A stretch of DNA of 64,000 bases from DATBLE01 sp963775695. Lineage in GTDB: Bacteria > Actinomycetota > Thermoleophilia > Gaiellales > Gaiellaceae. Position 1 is the stretch's first letter. Every line of letters begins with the position of its first letter. The notes under the pieces are model-generated. The model had not been told where the DNA came from, did no database searches, and worked only from the letters and a program-made list of their open reading frames with translations. The translations under genes and the position numbers were made by a program. The DNA is taken from contig CAVZJU010000011.1 in assembly GCA_963775695.1 (NCBI GenBank), positions 1-64,000 of the forward strand, given 5' to 3'. This document shows, one piece after another, positions 26,456 to 35,857 of the stretch.

Positions 26456-27426
26456 TGCCGCAGCTGGAGCGTGGCCGTCACGAGTTCAAGGCGGTGGCTG
26501 GCCGGCGCAAGGTGACGGTGGTCGGCGCCGGGAACGTCGGCGCCACCTGCGCGCTCGAGCTTGCACGTCGCGACTACGCCGACGTCGTGCTCGTCGACAT
26601 CATCCCCAACTTCCCGCAGGGGAAGGCGCTGGACATGAACCAGGCCGGCTCGGTGCTCGGCTTCGAGCCGAACATCCTGGGCACGAACGGCTACGACGAG
26701 ACCGAGGGCTCCGACGTCGTGGTCATCACCGCCGGCAAGCCGCGGTCGCCGGGCATGAGTCGCGACGACCTGGTGACGACGAACGAGGCGATCGTCGGCT
26801 CGGTCACCCGCGAGGTCGTGAAGCGCTCGCGCGACGCGATCATCGTGGTCGTCTCCAATCCGCTCGACGCGATGTGCCACGTGGCGAAGGCCGTGTCGAG
26901 GCTCAGGACGAACCGCGTCGTCGGTATGGCCGGCATCCTCGATACGGCGCGCTTCTCCGCCTTCATCGCCTGGGAGACGGGTTGCTCGGTCAAGGACGTG
27001 ACCGCGATGGTGCTGGGGGGCCACGGCGACCAGATGGTGCCGGTCGTCTCCGCGACCACCGTCGGCGGGGTGCCGCTCGACCAGCTCGCCTCGGCGGCCT
27101 CGATCAGGAAGATGGTGGAGCGCACCAGGAAAGGCGGCGGCGAGCTCGTCGAGCTGCTGGGCACCTCGGCGTGGTACGCACCGGGGGCCGCAGCTGCACA
27201 AATGGTCGACGCGATCATGCTCGACGAGAAGCGCGTCCTCCCCTGCACGGCCTACCTGGAGGGCGAGTACGGCGTCAACGGCCTCTACATGGGCGTGCCG
27301 GTGAAGCTCGGTGCGGGAGGCGTCGAGGAGATCGTCAAGCTCGAGCTGAGCACCGAGGAGAAGCGGATGTTCAAGGAGTCCGCAGCGGCCGTCCGCGAGG
27401 TCGTCGGCGTGCTGAAGAAGAAGTAG
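26455..27426 (+). CDS. mdh: Malate dehydrogenase (LDH-like)
   Basis: 323 residues. VTVVGAGNVGATCALELARR (NAD binding), DIIPNFPQGKALDM, ITAGKPRSPGMSRDDL (substrate Arg), VVSNPLDAMCHVAKA, GMAGILDTARFSAFIA, and catalytic His in VLGGHGDQMVPVVS. Typical of the [LDH-like] malate dehydrogenases. The ATG start at 26455 shares bases with the upstream stop, so expression is coupled to isocitrate dehydrogenase. It is followed by the queF remnant 5 nt later. Confidence 0.95.
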   Translation: MPQLERGRHEFKAVAGRRKVTVVGAGNVGATCALELARRDYADVVLVDIIPNFPQGKALDMNQAGSVLGFEPNILGTNGYDETEGSDVVVITAGKPRSPGMSRDDLVTTNEAIVGSVTREVVKRSRDAIIVVVSNPLDAMCHVAKAVSRLRTNRVVGMAGILDTARFSAFIAWETGCSVKDVTAMVLGGHGDQMVPVVSATTVGGVPLDQLASAASIRKMVERTRKGGGELVELLGTSAWYAPGAAAAQMVDAIMLDEKRVLPCTAYLEGEYGVNGLYMGVPVKLGAGGVEEIVKLELSTEEKRMFKESAAAVREVVGVLKKK

Positions 27427-27431
27427 CCGCG

Positions 27432-27799
27432 ATGCTCGAGACGATCGACAACCGGTTCGCCGACCGGCCGTACCGGATCGAGCTCGCCCACGTCGAGTTC
27501 ACGTCGATCTGCGCGCTGAGGTGCGCCCGACGTCGGGACGATCGTGATCCGCTACGTCCCGGGCGCGAAGCTGGTCGAGCTCGAGTCGCTGCGCGACCAC
27601 CTGACCGCTGCGCGACCACCTGACCGCGCACCGCAACCGACAGATCTTCCAGGAGGAGGTCGTGAACGAGGTCCTCGACGAACTGGTGGCGGCGCTCGAG
27701 CCGCGGTGGGTCGAGGTCGAGGGCTCGTTCAACGCGCGCGGGGCGATGACGACGCGGGTCGTGGCGCGGCACGGCGACGATGCCGCTTCCGCATCCTGA
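27432..27799 (+). pseudogene. queF: queF (7-cyano-7-deazaguanine reductase) remnant with two lesions
   Basis: Three consecutive segments match QueF in different frames: LETIDNRFADRPYRIELAHV-EFTSIC, then GTIVIRYVPGAKLVELESLR-DHL, then RNRQIFQEEVVNEVLDELVA followed by EVEGSFNARGAMTTRVVAR. The first break is near 27521, where CTGAGGTGCGCCCGAC looks like CTGACCGGTGCGCCCGAC minus two bases, next to the catalytic Cys. The second is a 19-bp tandem duplication of CTGCGCGACCACCTGACCG around 27587-27624. Together they destroy the frame. The gene should be non-functional for queuosine synthesis. Confidence 0.85.
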
Positions 27800-27852
27800 A
27801 GGAGACGTAAGAGTCGCGCGGCGCTCCGCGTACCCCCTCTAAGCTGACGGCA

Positions 27853-28584
27853 ATGGACCTCGGACTTGCCGGCAGGACGGCGATCGTCTGCGGCGCCTCC
27901 TCCGGCATGGGCCTTGCGATCGCAGAGGCGCTCGCCACGGAAGGAGCGAACGTCGCCATGTTCGCGCGGCGCCGCGACCTGCTCGAGCGCGAGGCCGAGC
28001 GGATCGGCGCGCTCGCCGTGCGCGGCGACCTCACCGTCCCGAACGACCTCCAGCGGCTCGTCGAGCGGACGGTCGACGCGTTCGGCGGCGTCGACGTGCT
28101 GATCAACAACGGCGGCGGCCCTCCTCCGGGCCCGGCTGCGGGCGTCGACGACGAGGCGCTCGAGCGCGCGGTCGAGCTGCTCCTGCTCTCGGCCATCCGC
28201 CTGACCAACCTCTGCCTGCCGTACCTGGAGGCGAGCGGGCGTGGGCGAATCGTCAACGTCGAGTCGAGCTCCGTCCGCTCGCCGATCGACAACCTCGCGC
28301 TCTCGAACGCGCTCCGGCCCGGCGTGGTCGGCTGGATGAAGACGCTCGCACGCGAGGTCGGCGCCAAGGGGATCACGGTGAACACGATCGCACCCGGCAT
28401 GATCGACACCGAGCGCCTGCGCGCGGTCCCGGGCGTCAGGGACGCCTCCCAGATCCCACTCGGCCGCGTCGGGGAGCCGGCCGAGATCGCCGCCGTCGCC
28501 TGCTTCCTGGCCTCCGACTCCGCGAGCTACGTCACCGGTGCGGTCGTACCGGTCGACGGCGGGGTCACGCGCAACCTGCTCTGA
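27853..28584 (+). CDS. Short-chain dehydrogenase/reductase lacking the classical Tyr-Lys pair
   Basis: 243 residues. Rossmann motif AIVCGASSGMGLAIAEALA, DVLINNGGGPPPGPAAG, NVESSSVRSP with the catalytic Ser region, and VNTIAPGMIDTERL and GAVVPVDGGVTRNLL at the end. The place of YxxxK is occupied by LSNALRPGVVGWMKTLAREV: Asn or Ser instead of Tyr, and no Lys four residues on. The same substitution is seen in a subgroup of SDRs annotated as 3-oxoacyl-ACP reductase-like. Catalysis may differ. Start ATG, followed 4 nt after its stop by the PDZ protease gene. Confidence 0.85.
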   Translation: MDLGLAGRTAIVCGASSGMGLAIAEALATEGANVAMFARRRDLLEREAERIGALAVRGDLTVPNDLQRLVERTVDAFGGVDVLINNGGGPPPGPAAGVDDEALERAVELLLLSAIRLTNLCLPYLEASGRGRIVNVESSSVRSPIDNLALSNALRPGVVGWMKTLAREVGAKGITVNTIAPGMIDTERLRAVPGVRDASQIPLGRVGEPAEIAAVACFLASDSASYVTGAVVPVDGGVTRNLL

Positions 28585-28588
28585 AGGC

Positions 28589-29638
28589 ATGCGGATCCGG
28601 CTTCCGTCCCCCCTGACCCTGTTCGGCGCAGGTCTCGTCCTGCTCGTCGTGACCGCAGCGGTCCTCTGGATCGTCCCCTCCGACTACTACCTGTTCCTCC
28701 CCGACAACGCGAAGCCCGTTGCACCGCTCGTCAGCGTCCAGGGCGGGAAGGACCCGTCCGGAGACAGCGGCGTGTACTACGACGCCGTCATCGTCCGCCG
28801 GGCCAAGCTGTTCGAGCAGCTCTTCCACTTCGTCCACGAGGGGGAGACACTGGTCAAGGCCGACCAGGTCAACCCTCCTGGCACCAGCGACCAGCAGGCG
28901 CACCTGGAGAACCTGCGCGAAATGGCCACCTCGCAGCAGATCGCCGGCGCGGTCGCGCTCGAGCACCTCGGCTACAAGGTCGTGGTGCAGCCCCGGGGGG
29001 CCCTGATCGAGGACGTCGCACCGGGCTCGCCGGCGGCCAAGGCGAAGCTCGAGCCGACCGAGATCATCGCGACGATCGACGGCAAGCAGGTGAGGACGAC
29101 AGGCGACGTGCGCAGGCTGATGGCAGCGCACCGGCCCGGGGACCGGGTGCGTCTCGGGATCCGCACCGGCGAGGGCCTCGAGACGAGGACCGTTGGGACG
29201 GTAGAGGGCTGCACTACGCAGCCCGGTCAGACGGAATGCGTCCCCGACCCGAAGCGGGCAATCCTCGGGGTGGTCGTCAAGACCGCCGCGCAGATCAAGT
29301 TGCCGATCCCGGTGAAGATCGACGCGGGCTCGATCGGCGGCCCGTCGGCCGGCCTCGCGTTCGCGCTGGACGTGCTCGAGGAGCTCGGGCACCACGTCAC
29401 GCGCGGCTACAAGGTGGCGGCCACGGGCGAACTCGACACGGACGGCACCGTCGAGCCGATCGGCGGCGTGAAGCAGAAGGCGATCGGCGTGCGCCGCGCC
29501 GGCGTGGACGTCTTCCTTGTGCCAGCTGGGGATAACGCGAAAGAAGCCCGCAAGTGGGCAGGACCGGTCAAGGTGATCCCTGTGGAGAGTTTTCGACAGG
29601 CGTTGCATGCGCTGTCAACGCTCCCGCCGAAGCGATAA
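28589..29638 (+). CDS. Lon-like PDZ-domain membrane protease (YlbL type)
   Basis: 349 residues. One N-terminal membrane helix (LFGAGLVLLVVTAAVLWIV), an extracytoplasmic part, a PDZ domain (ALIEDVAPGSPAAKAKL, then EIIATIDGKQVRTTGDV), and a C-terminal Lon-type (S16) protease domain with Ser in SIGGPSAGLAFALDVLEEL and Lys in PIGGVKQKAIGVRRAG forming the dyad. Anchored outside the membrane with the protease domain exported, as in YlbL/SdrC-like proteins. The ATG at 28589 follows the SDR stop closely; Shine-Dalgarno GAAGG. Confidence 0.9.
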   Translation: MRIRLPSPLTLFGAGLVLLVVTAAVLWIVPSDYYLFLPDNAKPVAPLVSVQGGKDPSGDSGVYYDAVIVRRAKLFEQLFHFVHEGETLVKADQVNPPGTSDQQAHLENLREMATSQQIAGAVALEHLGYKVVVQPRGALIEDVAPGSPAAKAKLEPTEIIATIDGKQVRTTGDVRRLMAAHRPGDRVRLGIRTGEGLETRTVGTVEGCTTQPGQTECVPDPKRAILGVVVKTAAQIKLPIPVKIDAGSIGGPSAGLAFALDVLEELGHHVTRGYKVAATGELDTDGTVEPIGGVKQKAIGVRRAGVDVFLVPAGDNAKEARKWAGPVKVIPVESFRQALHALSTLPPKR

Positions 29639-29702
29639 AAACGCTGCAAATCAGCGCATTTGGAAACGTCCGCAAAGAGCATGTTTTTCGCGGCGCGGCC
29701 CC

Positions 29703-29730
29703 TTGAACCATGGCGTCACAGGCCTATCAT
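29703..29730 (+). promoter_or_regulatory. Sigma-70-type promoter for the small Cys-rich gene
   Basis: TTGAAC at 29703-29708 and TATCAT at 29725-29730 are separated by 16 bp, about 43 bp before a GGAGGAGTGGAGGA Shine-Dalgarno. The region is distinctly less GC-rich than its surroundings. Confidence 0.5.
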
Positions 29731-29772
29731 CGCTGTCTGTTCGTCGTCCCCTGGAGGAGTGGAGGAAGCACG

Positions 29773-29961
29773 TTGGGCAAGCGCGTCGAGGTCACCTGCG
29801 AGGACTGCTACTTCCACAAGGCGGGGCTCTGCGCCCTCCTGCTCGAGTCCCCTTGTCCCACCTTTCGAGGCACTCACCGCGGCGTGCTCGTCCCGCCGCA
29901 GCAGCCGCAGCTGGTGCCGCGTCCGCTGAGCGCCTTCGCGCCGCAGGCGGCCCCGGCGTAG
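29773..29961 (+). CDS. Small Cys-rich protein of unknown function
   Basis: 62 residues from a TTG at 29773, placed by a strong GGAGGA-type Shine-Dalgarno. The N-terminal part VEVTCEDCYFHKAGLCALLL, then ESPCPTFR, holds four cysteines (CxxC-x7-C-x7-C) that could bind a metal or cluster. The C-terminal half is Pro/Gln/Val-rich and probably disordered. It has its own promoter-like sequence. Family not recognised. The Cys spacing, the promoter and the ribosome site make it more than a random ORF. Confidence 0.6.
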   Translation: MGKRVEVTCEDCYFHKAGLCALLLESPCPTFRGTHRGVLVPPQQPQLVPRPLSAFAPQAAPA

Positions 29962-29973
29962 CCGCCCCCGCAG

Positions 29974-31062
29974 CTACACCGCGACGGGCGTCCCGAGCTC
30001 GCGGAGCAGCCCGCCGAGGAGAGCGACGCCTGCCGTTACCTCGGCGGGCGAGACGAAGCTGAACGCGAGCCGCGCCGACGCGTCGCCACCCGTGCCGGCC
30101 GGGTAGAAGTCGCTTCCCTTCACGAAGGTGACTCCGCGCCCCGTCGCCGTCCTCAGCAGTGCGCCGGCGTCCGTTCCCTCGGGAAAGTCCAGCCACGTGA
30201 AGTACCCGCCCTGCGGTCGGCTCCAGCTCGCGCCCTCCGGCATCTCGCTCTCGAACGCGGCGAGCATCGCATCACGGCGCGTGCGGAGCAGGCCGACCAC
30301 GCGCTCGACATTCCCGTCGAGCAGTCCCCGGGAGACGAACTCGTGGGCGGTCGCCTGCGGGAGCAGCGCGGGAGTCAGGTACGTCTGGACAGCGAGATCC
30401 TCGAGCCGGCCGATCAGCTCCGTGCTGCCGACCAGATAGCCGACGCGAAGCCCGGGCGCGACGATCTTCGAGAAGGAGAAGGAGTAAACGACGCCCTCGC
30501 CGCCGGCGAGCTCGTAGACGCTCGGCAGCGGCTCGCCCTCGTAGCGGACGAGCGAGTACGGGTCGTCCTCGAGGACGAGCACCTTCCCGTCGCGGGCCAG
30601 CGAGGCCAGGGCCCGCCGCCGCTCGAGCGACAGCGTCCGTCCGCTCGGGTTCTGGAACGTCGGGATCGTGTACAGGAACGCGGCCGGTAGCTCGAGCGCG
30701 CCGGGGTCGAGGCCATCGTCGTCGGTCGGGACGACAACGGGCTCGCCGTGGTGCCGGGCGGTGATGTGCAGGGCCCGGTCGTAGGTCGGCCCCTCGACCA
30801 GCACGCGGTCTCCAGGGTCGACCAGGAGACCCGCGATCAAGGAGAGCCCCTGGAGCGACCCGTTCGTGATCAGCACCTGCGACGGCTGGACGCCGTGCCG
30901 TGCCGCCACCCACTCGCGGAGCGGCTCGTAGCCCCCGACCGGCCCATAGTTGAGGATCGTCCTGCCGTCGCGCTCGACAACGGCGCGGGCACAGTCGGCG
31001 ATCTGCTCCACCGGGAGGCAGTCGGGCGCGGGGACCCCGCGCGCGAAGGAGATCACGGCCAC
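29974..31062 (-). CDS. Class I/II PLP-dependent aminotransferase (2-aminoadipate type)
   Basis: 362 residues. Fold-type I enzyme: LNYGPVGGYEPLREWVAARH, QVLITNGSLQGLSLIAGLL, TIPTFQNPSGRTLSLERRRA, DDPYSLVRYEG, PLP Lys in YSFSFSKIVAPGLRVGYLVG, and C-terminal RLAFSFVSPAEV with the carboxylate-binding Arg. It resembles 2-aminoadipate/aromatic aminotransferases related to MocR C-terminal domains but has no DNA-binding domain. Substrate not certain. The start is an ATG at 31062. It ends 12 nt from the convergent Cys-rich gene. Confidence 0.88.
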   Translation of the reverse strand: MAVISFARGVPAPDCLPVEQIADCARAVVERDGRTILNYGPVGGYEPLREWVAARHGVQPSQVLITNGSLQGLSLIAGLLVDPGDRVLVEGPTYDRALHITARHHGEPVVVPTDDDGLDPGALELPAAFLYTIPTFQNPSGRTLSLERRRALASLARDGKVLVLEDDPYSLVRYEGEPLPSVYELAGGEGVVYSFSFSKIVAPGLRVGYLVGSTELIGRLEDLAVQTYLTPALLPQATAHEFVSRGLLDGNVERVVGLLRTRRDAMLAAFESEMPEGASWSRPQGGYFTWLDFPEGTDAGALLRTATGRGVTFVKGSDFYPAGTGGDASARLAFSFVSPAEVTAGVALLGGLLRELGTPVAV

Positions 31063-31293
31063 CGCACCAGTCTAGACGCGCGCCCAGCTCGTCCCGGCGC
31101 AGCCGCGATCGACATCGTCCGCCCACAAGCCACACCCCCACCCAGGGTGGGGGTTGAGCCCCTTTCCCCTGCCGGCGACGCTACCGCCGGCGGCCGCACG
31201 CGTCTGCGCCGATTCCGTGCCGATTCGCACCGACCACCGGCGCGCCGACCAGGAATCCGCCGCGCGGTGATCCGTTCGAGGCCGCAAACGGGC
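31063..31293. other. Intergenic region with palindromic repeat
   Basis: 231 bp between two minus-strand genes. It contains the perfect palindrome at 31134-31154 and, about 60 bp further on, CTGCGCCGATTCCGTGCCGA with TTCGCACCGACC. A similar arrangement follows the related palindrome at 62611 (CCGCGCCGAAACCGCG, TCGATTCGGCGCCGACC). I see no gene. The promoter for the sucD-side genes is not expected here, since sucC-MTase-sucD are read toward this gap. Confidence 0.45.
31134..31154. repeat. Dispersed palindrome, copy 1
   Basis: ACCCCCACCC-A-GGGTGGGGGT, 10-bp perfect arms around one base. Related copies are at 56679-56697 and 62611-62627, all intergenic and next to CCAYA. It sits downstream of sucD and could act as a hairpin terminator without a T-tract or as a protein-binding repeat. 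Confidence 0.55.
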
Positions 31294-32169
31294 CTACGCG
31301 CCGCGCAGCACCTCGGCAGCGATCTGCGCCGCCTCGGTCGGCGAGGTGCCGACTCGGACACCGCTCGCCTCCAACGCTTCCTTCTTCGCCTGCGCGGTGC
31401 CCGACGAGCCGGTGATGATCGCACCGGCGTGGCCCATCGTCTTGCCGGGCGGGGCGCTGAAGCCGGCGATATACGCGACCACGGGCTTCGACATCTCGGC
31501 GGCGATGAACCGCGCCGCCTTCTCCTCCTCGTCCCCGCCGATCTCGCCGACCATGACGACCATCTCGGTCTCGTTGTCCGCCTCGAAGCGCTCCAGCACG
31601 TCGATGAAGGACGAGCCCACGACCGGGTCGCCGCCGATGCCGACGATCGTCGAGTTGCCCAATCCGAGCCCCGTCAGCTCATGCCCGATCTGGTAGGTCA
31701 GCGTGCCCGAGCGGGAGACGAGGCCGATCGAGCCGGCGGTGAAGATCTCCGCGGGGATGATCCCGACGTTCGCCTTGCCGGGGGACAGCGCGCCGGGACA
31801 GTTCGGGCCGAGCATGGTCACGCCGCGCGGCCGGATGTAGTTGTAGACCCGGAGCATGTCGTGCGCGGGCAGGCCCTCGGCGATGCAGATCACCGTGGCG
31901 ATGCCGGCGTCGACCGCCTCGTAGATGGCGTCGGTCGCGAACCGAGCCGGGACGAAGATCATCGTCGTGTTCGCGCCGGTCTCGGCCACGGCGTCCGCGA
32001 CGGTGTCGAAGACGGGCACGCCTTCGACGTGCTGTCCACCCTTGCCGGGAGTGACTCCGGCGACGAGCTGCGTCCCGTAGGCCCGGTTCCGGAGGCCGTG
32101 GAAGGTGCCCTCGCGCCCGGTCAGGCCCTGGACGACCAGCTTCGTGTCGCGGTCGACGACGATCGCCAC
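31294..32169 (-). CDS. sucD: Succinyl-CoA synthetase alpha subunit
   Basis: 291 residues. AIVVDRDTKLVVQGLTGREG (CoA-binding start), GVTPGKGGQHVEGVPVFD, LGPNCPGALSPGKANVG, SRSGTLTYQIGHELTGLGLG, GGDPVVGSSF, and phospho-His in GKTMGHAGAIITGSSGTAQ. With SucC it performs substrate-level phosphorylation. The GTG at 32169 overlaps the upstream methyltransferase stop (TAGTG). It is the last gene of sucC-methyltransferase-sucD. Confidence 0.95.
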   Translation of the reverse strand: MAIVVDRDTKLVVQGLTGREGTFHGLRNRAYGTQLVAGVTPGKGGQHVEGVPVFDTVADAVAETGANTTMIFVPARFATDAIYEAVDAGIATVICIAEGLPAHDMLRVYNYIRPRGVTMLGPNCPGALSPGKANVGIIPAEIFTAGSIGLVSRSGTLTYQIGHELTGLGLGNSTIVGIGGDPVVGSSFIDVLERFEADNETEMVVMVGEIGGDEEEKAARFIAAEMSKPVVAYIAGFSAPPGKTMGHAGAIITGSSGTAQAKKEALEASGVRVGTSPTEAAQIAAEVLRGA

Positions 32170-32800
32170 TACTTCACCGCCTTGATCACGATCCGATCGA
32201 GCACGACCTTGGTTCCCTCGACCCGGTCGGCTACGAGCTCGCGGACGCGCGTAGCGTCCTCGGCCGAGCAGCCGGCGCGGGTGAGCCACGGCTCCAGCTC
32301 GATCGGATGCCGGATCGTCTCGACGAGCTCGACCGTCGCTCCGGCGTCCGCCAGGAACGCGCGCCACTCCTGCTCGGTGTAGTTGCGCACGTGCGAGGGG
32401 TCGCGCAGCTTCTCGGCCTGCTCGAGCTGCTCGCCGCCGTGGAGGTTGTCGGAGATCAGGACGAGCCCGCCGCTGACGCGGACCATCTCCCGCACCGCGA
32501 GTGCAGGGTCGTCGAAGTGGTGGGCCGCCACGCGACAGACGACCACGTCGAAGCTGCCGTCGGCGAACGGGAGCTCCTCGCTGCGGCAGACCACGTCCGG
32601 CTCCATTCCCGGCGCCGCGTCCGCGGTGACCACCTGCAGTCCGGCCTCCCGCAGACGGCGCGCAACGTGACCGCCGCCGGTGGCGACGTCCAGCGCAGTC
32701 CCCGCACCGCTTGCCCACTCGACGATCAGATCGAGGTCGCGGCCCTGACGGTGAGCCTCACTCTCCCGGTAGGCCTGCGCGCGTTCCGACCAGAGGTCTG

Positions 32801-32804
<4 letters not shown>
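32169..32804 (-). CDS. Class I SAM-dependent methyltransferase between sucC and sucD
   Basis: 211 residues. UbiE/Methyltransf_11-like: TALDVATGGGHVARRLREAG (motif I), VVTADAAPGM, ELPFADGSFDVVVCRVAAHH with the acidic post-motif, ALAVREMVRVSGGLVLI, and a C-terminal substrate region. GTG start at 32804 within GTGA overlapping the sucC stop; its own stop overlaps the sucD start. It is therefore translationally locked between the two synthetase subunits. Substrate unknown. The small-molecule type is more likely than an RNA methyltransferase from the motif order. Confidence 0.88.
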
Positions 32805-33943
<1,139 letters not shown>

Positions 33944-33956
33944 GCCGCAGGCGAGC

Positions 33957-34874
33957 CTAGCTGACGGCCGCCTGGAAGCGCGGGTCCTGCCGGAGCGCCT
34001 CGAAGTCGGAGTCGGCGGCGGCGCCGGGCCGCAGCTGCGGGTCGAGCTCGAGCGATCGGGCGACGTGCGCGAGCGCCTCATCCGTGTCGCCGGCGAGCGA
34101 CTCGAAGCACGCCAGGTCGTACAGGAGCACCGGCTCCTCACCGTGTCGGCCGAGTGCCTCTCGGAGCAACTCGACCCCCTGCGAGTACTTGCCGGGCTCG
34201 TGGAAGAGGCTGGCGCGGCGGAGCGCGTCCCACACCAGATGGGTGCCGAGCAGCCGCCGCAGCTCGACGATCGGCTCGGGGTGGTCGTCCACGCGAAGCT
34301 CGCAGATGCGGTCGATGCCTTCCCGCGACTCGGCTGCCGCCCCGGCCCGCTCGACCACGATCGCCGACGACTGCTGACCGCGCCGGTCCCCGCCCGCCGC
34401 CTGCGCCGACTCCAGGGCCGAGACCAGCCGTTCGGCCAGCGAGGCGCCGCTCGTCTCGAGGAACGCCCGCTCCATCTCGGTCACCACGGCCTCGCCGGCC
34501 AGGATGTTTCCCTGCACCGCGTACCCGTCGCCGACGCGATGCCCCGCCCACGGGAGACACTCGGCGCCCGTGTGCGCGGCGGCGCGGCCGTCGGCGGTGA
34601 CCACTCCCAGCTGCCGTGTCTCACGCGCGCCGTCGTCGGCCAATGCACGGTCGAGCGCGGAGGCCGGCTCGAGCCCCTGCTCGAGCAGGGCGAGCACCTT
34701 CGGCCCGTAGGCGGCGACCCCCGCCGCCTGCGTGGCGACCGCGCCCACGCCCGCCTTCGCCCACGGCACGACCGAGCCGACGGCGAAGTAGCGGGACTGG
34801 ACTGCGCAGCCGACCTCCCCTGCCTCGACGTCGGCGGCGACGATCGAGAACGTCCCTTTCAGGCCGGAGCGCAC
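33957..34874 (-). CDS. DUF1028-domain protein with TPR-like tail
   Basis: 305 residues. The N-terminal ~220 residues follow the DUF1028 (Ntn-hydrolase-like) pattern: GTFSIVAADVEAGEVGCAVQ, SRYFAVGSVVPWAKAGVGAV, ATQAAG, YAVQGNILAGEAVVTEM, and RICELRVDDHPEPIVELRRL. A C-terminal helical segment (PVLLYDLACFESLAGDTDEA, then HVARSLELDP) looks like a tetratricopeptide repeat. Function unknown. It precedes sucC by 13 nt on the same strand and is divergent from the ABC transporter genes with a short shared promoter region. Confidence 0.85.
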   Translation of the reverse strand: MRSGLKGTFSIVAADVEAGEVGCAVQSRYFAVGSVVPWAKAGVGAVATQAAGVAAYGPKVLALLEQGLEPASALDRALADDGARETRQLGVVTADGRAAAHTGAECLPWAGHRVGDGYAVQGNILAGEAVVTEMERAFLETSGASLAERLVSALESAQAAGGDRRGQQSSAIVVERAGAAAESREGIDRICELRVDDHPEPIVELRRLLGTHLVWDALRRASLFHEPGKYSQGVELLREALGRHGEEPVLLYDLACFESLAGDTDEALAHVARSLELDPQLRPGAAADSDFEALRQDPRFQAAVS

Positions 34875-34900
34875 CGGGCCACCCTAGCTACGCTCGGGGC

Positions 34901-35857
34901 ATGGACGCGATCGTCGTCGACGGGCTGGAGAAGCGCTACAAGGGCGTGCAGGCGCTGGCCGGCATCTCCTTCTCCGTGCGCGAGGGCGAGGTGTTCGGCC
35001 TGCTCGGCCCGAACGGCGCGGGCAAGTCGACGACCGTCCGCATCCTCGCCACGCTGAGCCGGATGGACGCCGGGCGGGCGGAGGTCGCGGGCCACGACGT
35101 CCGCCGCCAGGCCGGCGCGGTCCGGCGCTCGATCGGCTACGTGCCGCAGGACTCGGGCGTCGACCAGAACGGCACCGGCCGCGAGAATCTCATGCTGCAG
35201 GGGCGGGTACAGGGCATGGGTGGACGGGAGCTTCGCGACCGCGTCTCGGACCTCCTCGAGTTCGTCGGGATCGCCGACGCCGCCGACCGGGTGGTGAAGA
35301 CGTACTCGGGCGGCATGCGGCGCCGCCTCGACATCGCCCTCGGCCTCGTCCATCGCCCGAGGGTGCTGTTCCTGGACGAACCCACGACGGGGCTGGACCC
35401 CGAGGCCCGCGCAGGCATGTGGGACGAGGTCGGGCGGCTCGCCCGCCAGGAGCGGCTGACCATCCTGCTCACCACCCACTACCTCGAGGAGGCCGACGAG
35501 CTCGCCGACCGGCTCGCGATCGTCAGCCGCGGCCAGATCGTCGTCGAGGGCACGCCGCGTGAGCTGAAGGCGACGCTGCGCGGCGACGCCGTGCACCTCG
35601 AGCTGGTGGACGGCCGCATGGACGACGCCCGCCGGGTCCTCGAGCGGCTCGGCGCCACGCCCGAGAGCGGCAGCGAGGGACGGACACTCGTCTCCCGCGT
35701 CGAGAACGGGAACCGCGCCCTCCCCGGGATCCTCTCCGCACTCGAGCAGGAAGGGATCGGCGTCGAGTCGGTCGGCGTCTCGCGCCCCTCTCTCGACGAT
35801 GTCTATCTTCACTACACCGGGCGTGACTTCGCCGCCGAGGACCGCGGGGAAGCATGA
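34901..35857 (+). CDS. ABC exporter ATP-binding protein (DrrA/NodI-like)
   Basis: 318 residues. Walker A GLLGPNGAGKSTTVRILATL, Q-loop VPQDSGVDQNGTGRENLML, signature TYSGGMRRRLDIALGLVHRP, Walker B VLFLDEPTTGLDPEARAGMW, switch His in LTTHYLEEADELADRL, and a C-terminal extension (about 225-318) as in daunorubicin-resistance-type ATPases. It pairs with the ABC-2 permease that follows with an ATGA overlap. The ATG at 34901 is chosen over the longer frame from 34616, which is antisense to the DUF1028 gene. The cargo may be the peptide encoded downstream (inference). Confidence 0.95.
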   Translation: MDAIVVDGLEKRYKGVQALAGISFSVREGEVFGLLGPNGAGKSTTVRILATLSRMDAGRAEVAGHDVRRQAGAVRRSIGYVPQDSGVDQNGTGRENLMLQGRVQGMGGRELRDRVSDLLEFVGIADAADRVVKTYSGGMRRRLDIALGLVHRPRVLFLDEPTTGLDPEARAGMWDEVGRLARQERLTILLTTHYLEEADELADRLAIVSRGQIVVEGTPRELKATLRGDAVHLELVDGRMDDARRVLERLGATPESGSEGRTLVSRVENGNRALPGILSALEQEGIGVESVGVSRPSLDDVYLHYTGRDFAAEDRGEA

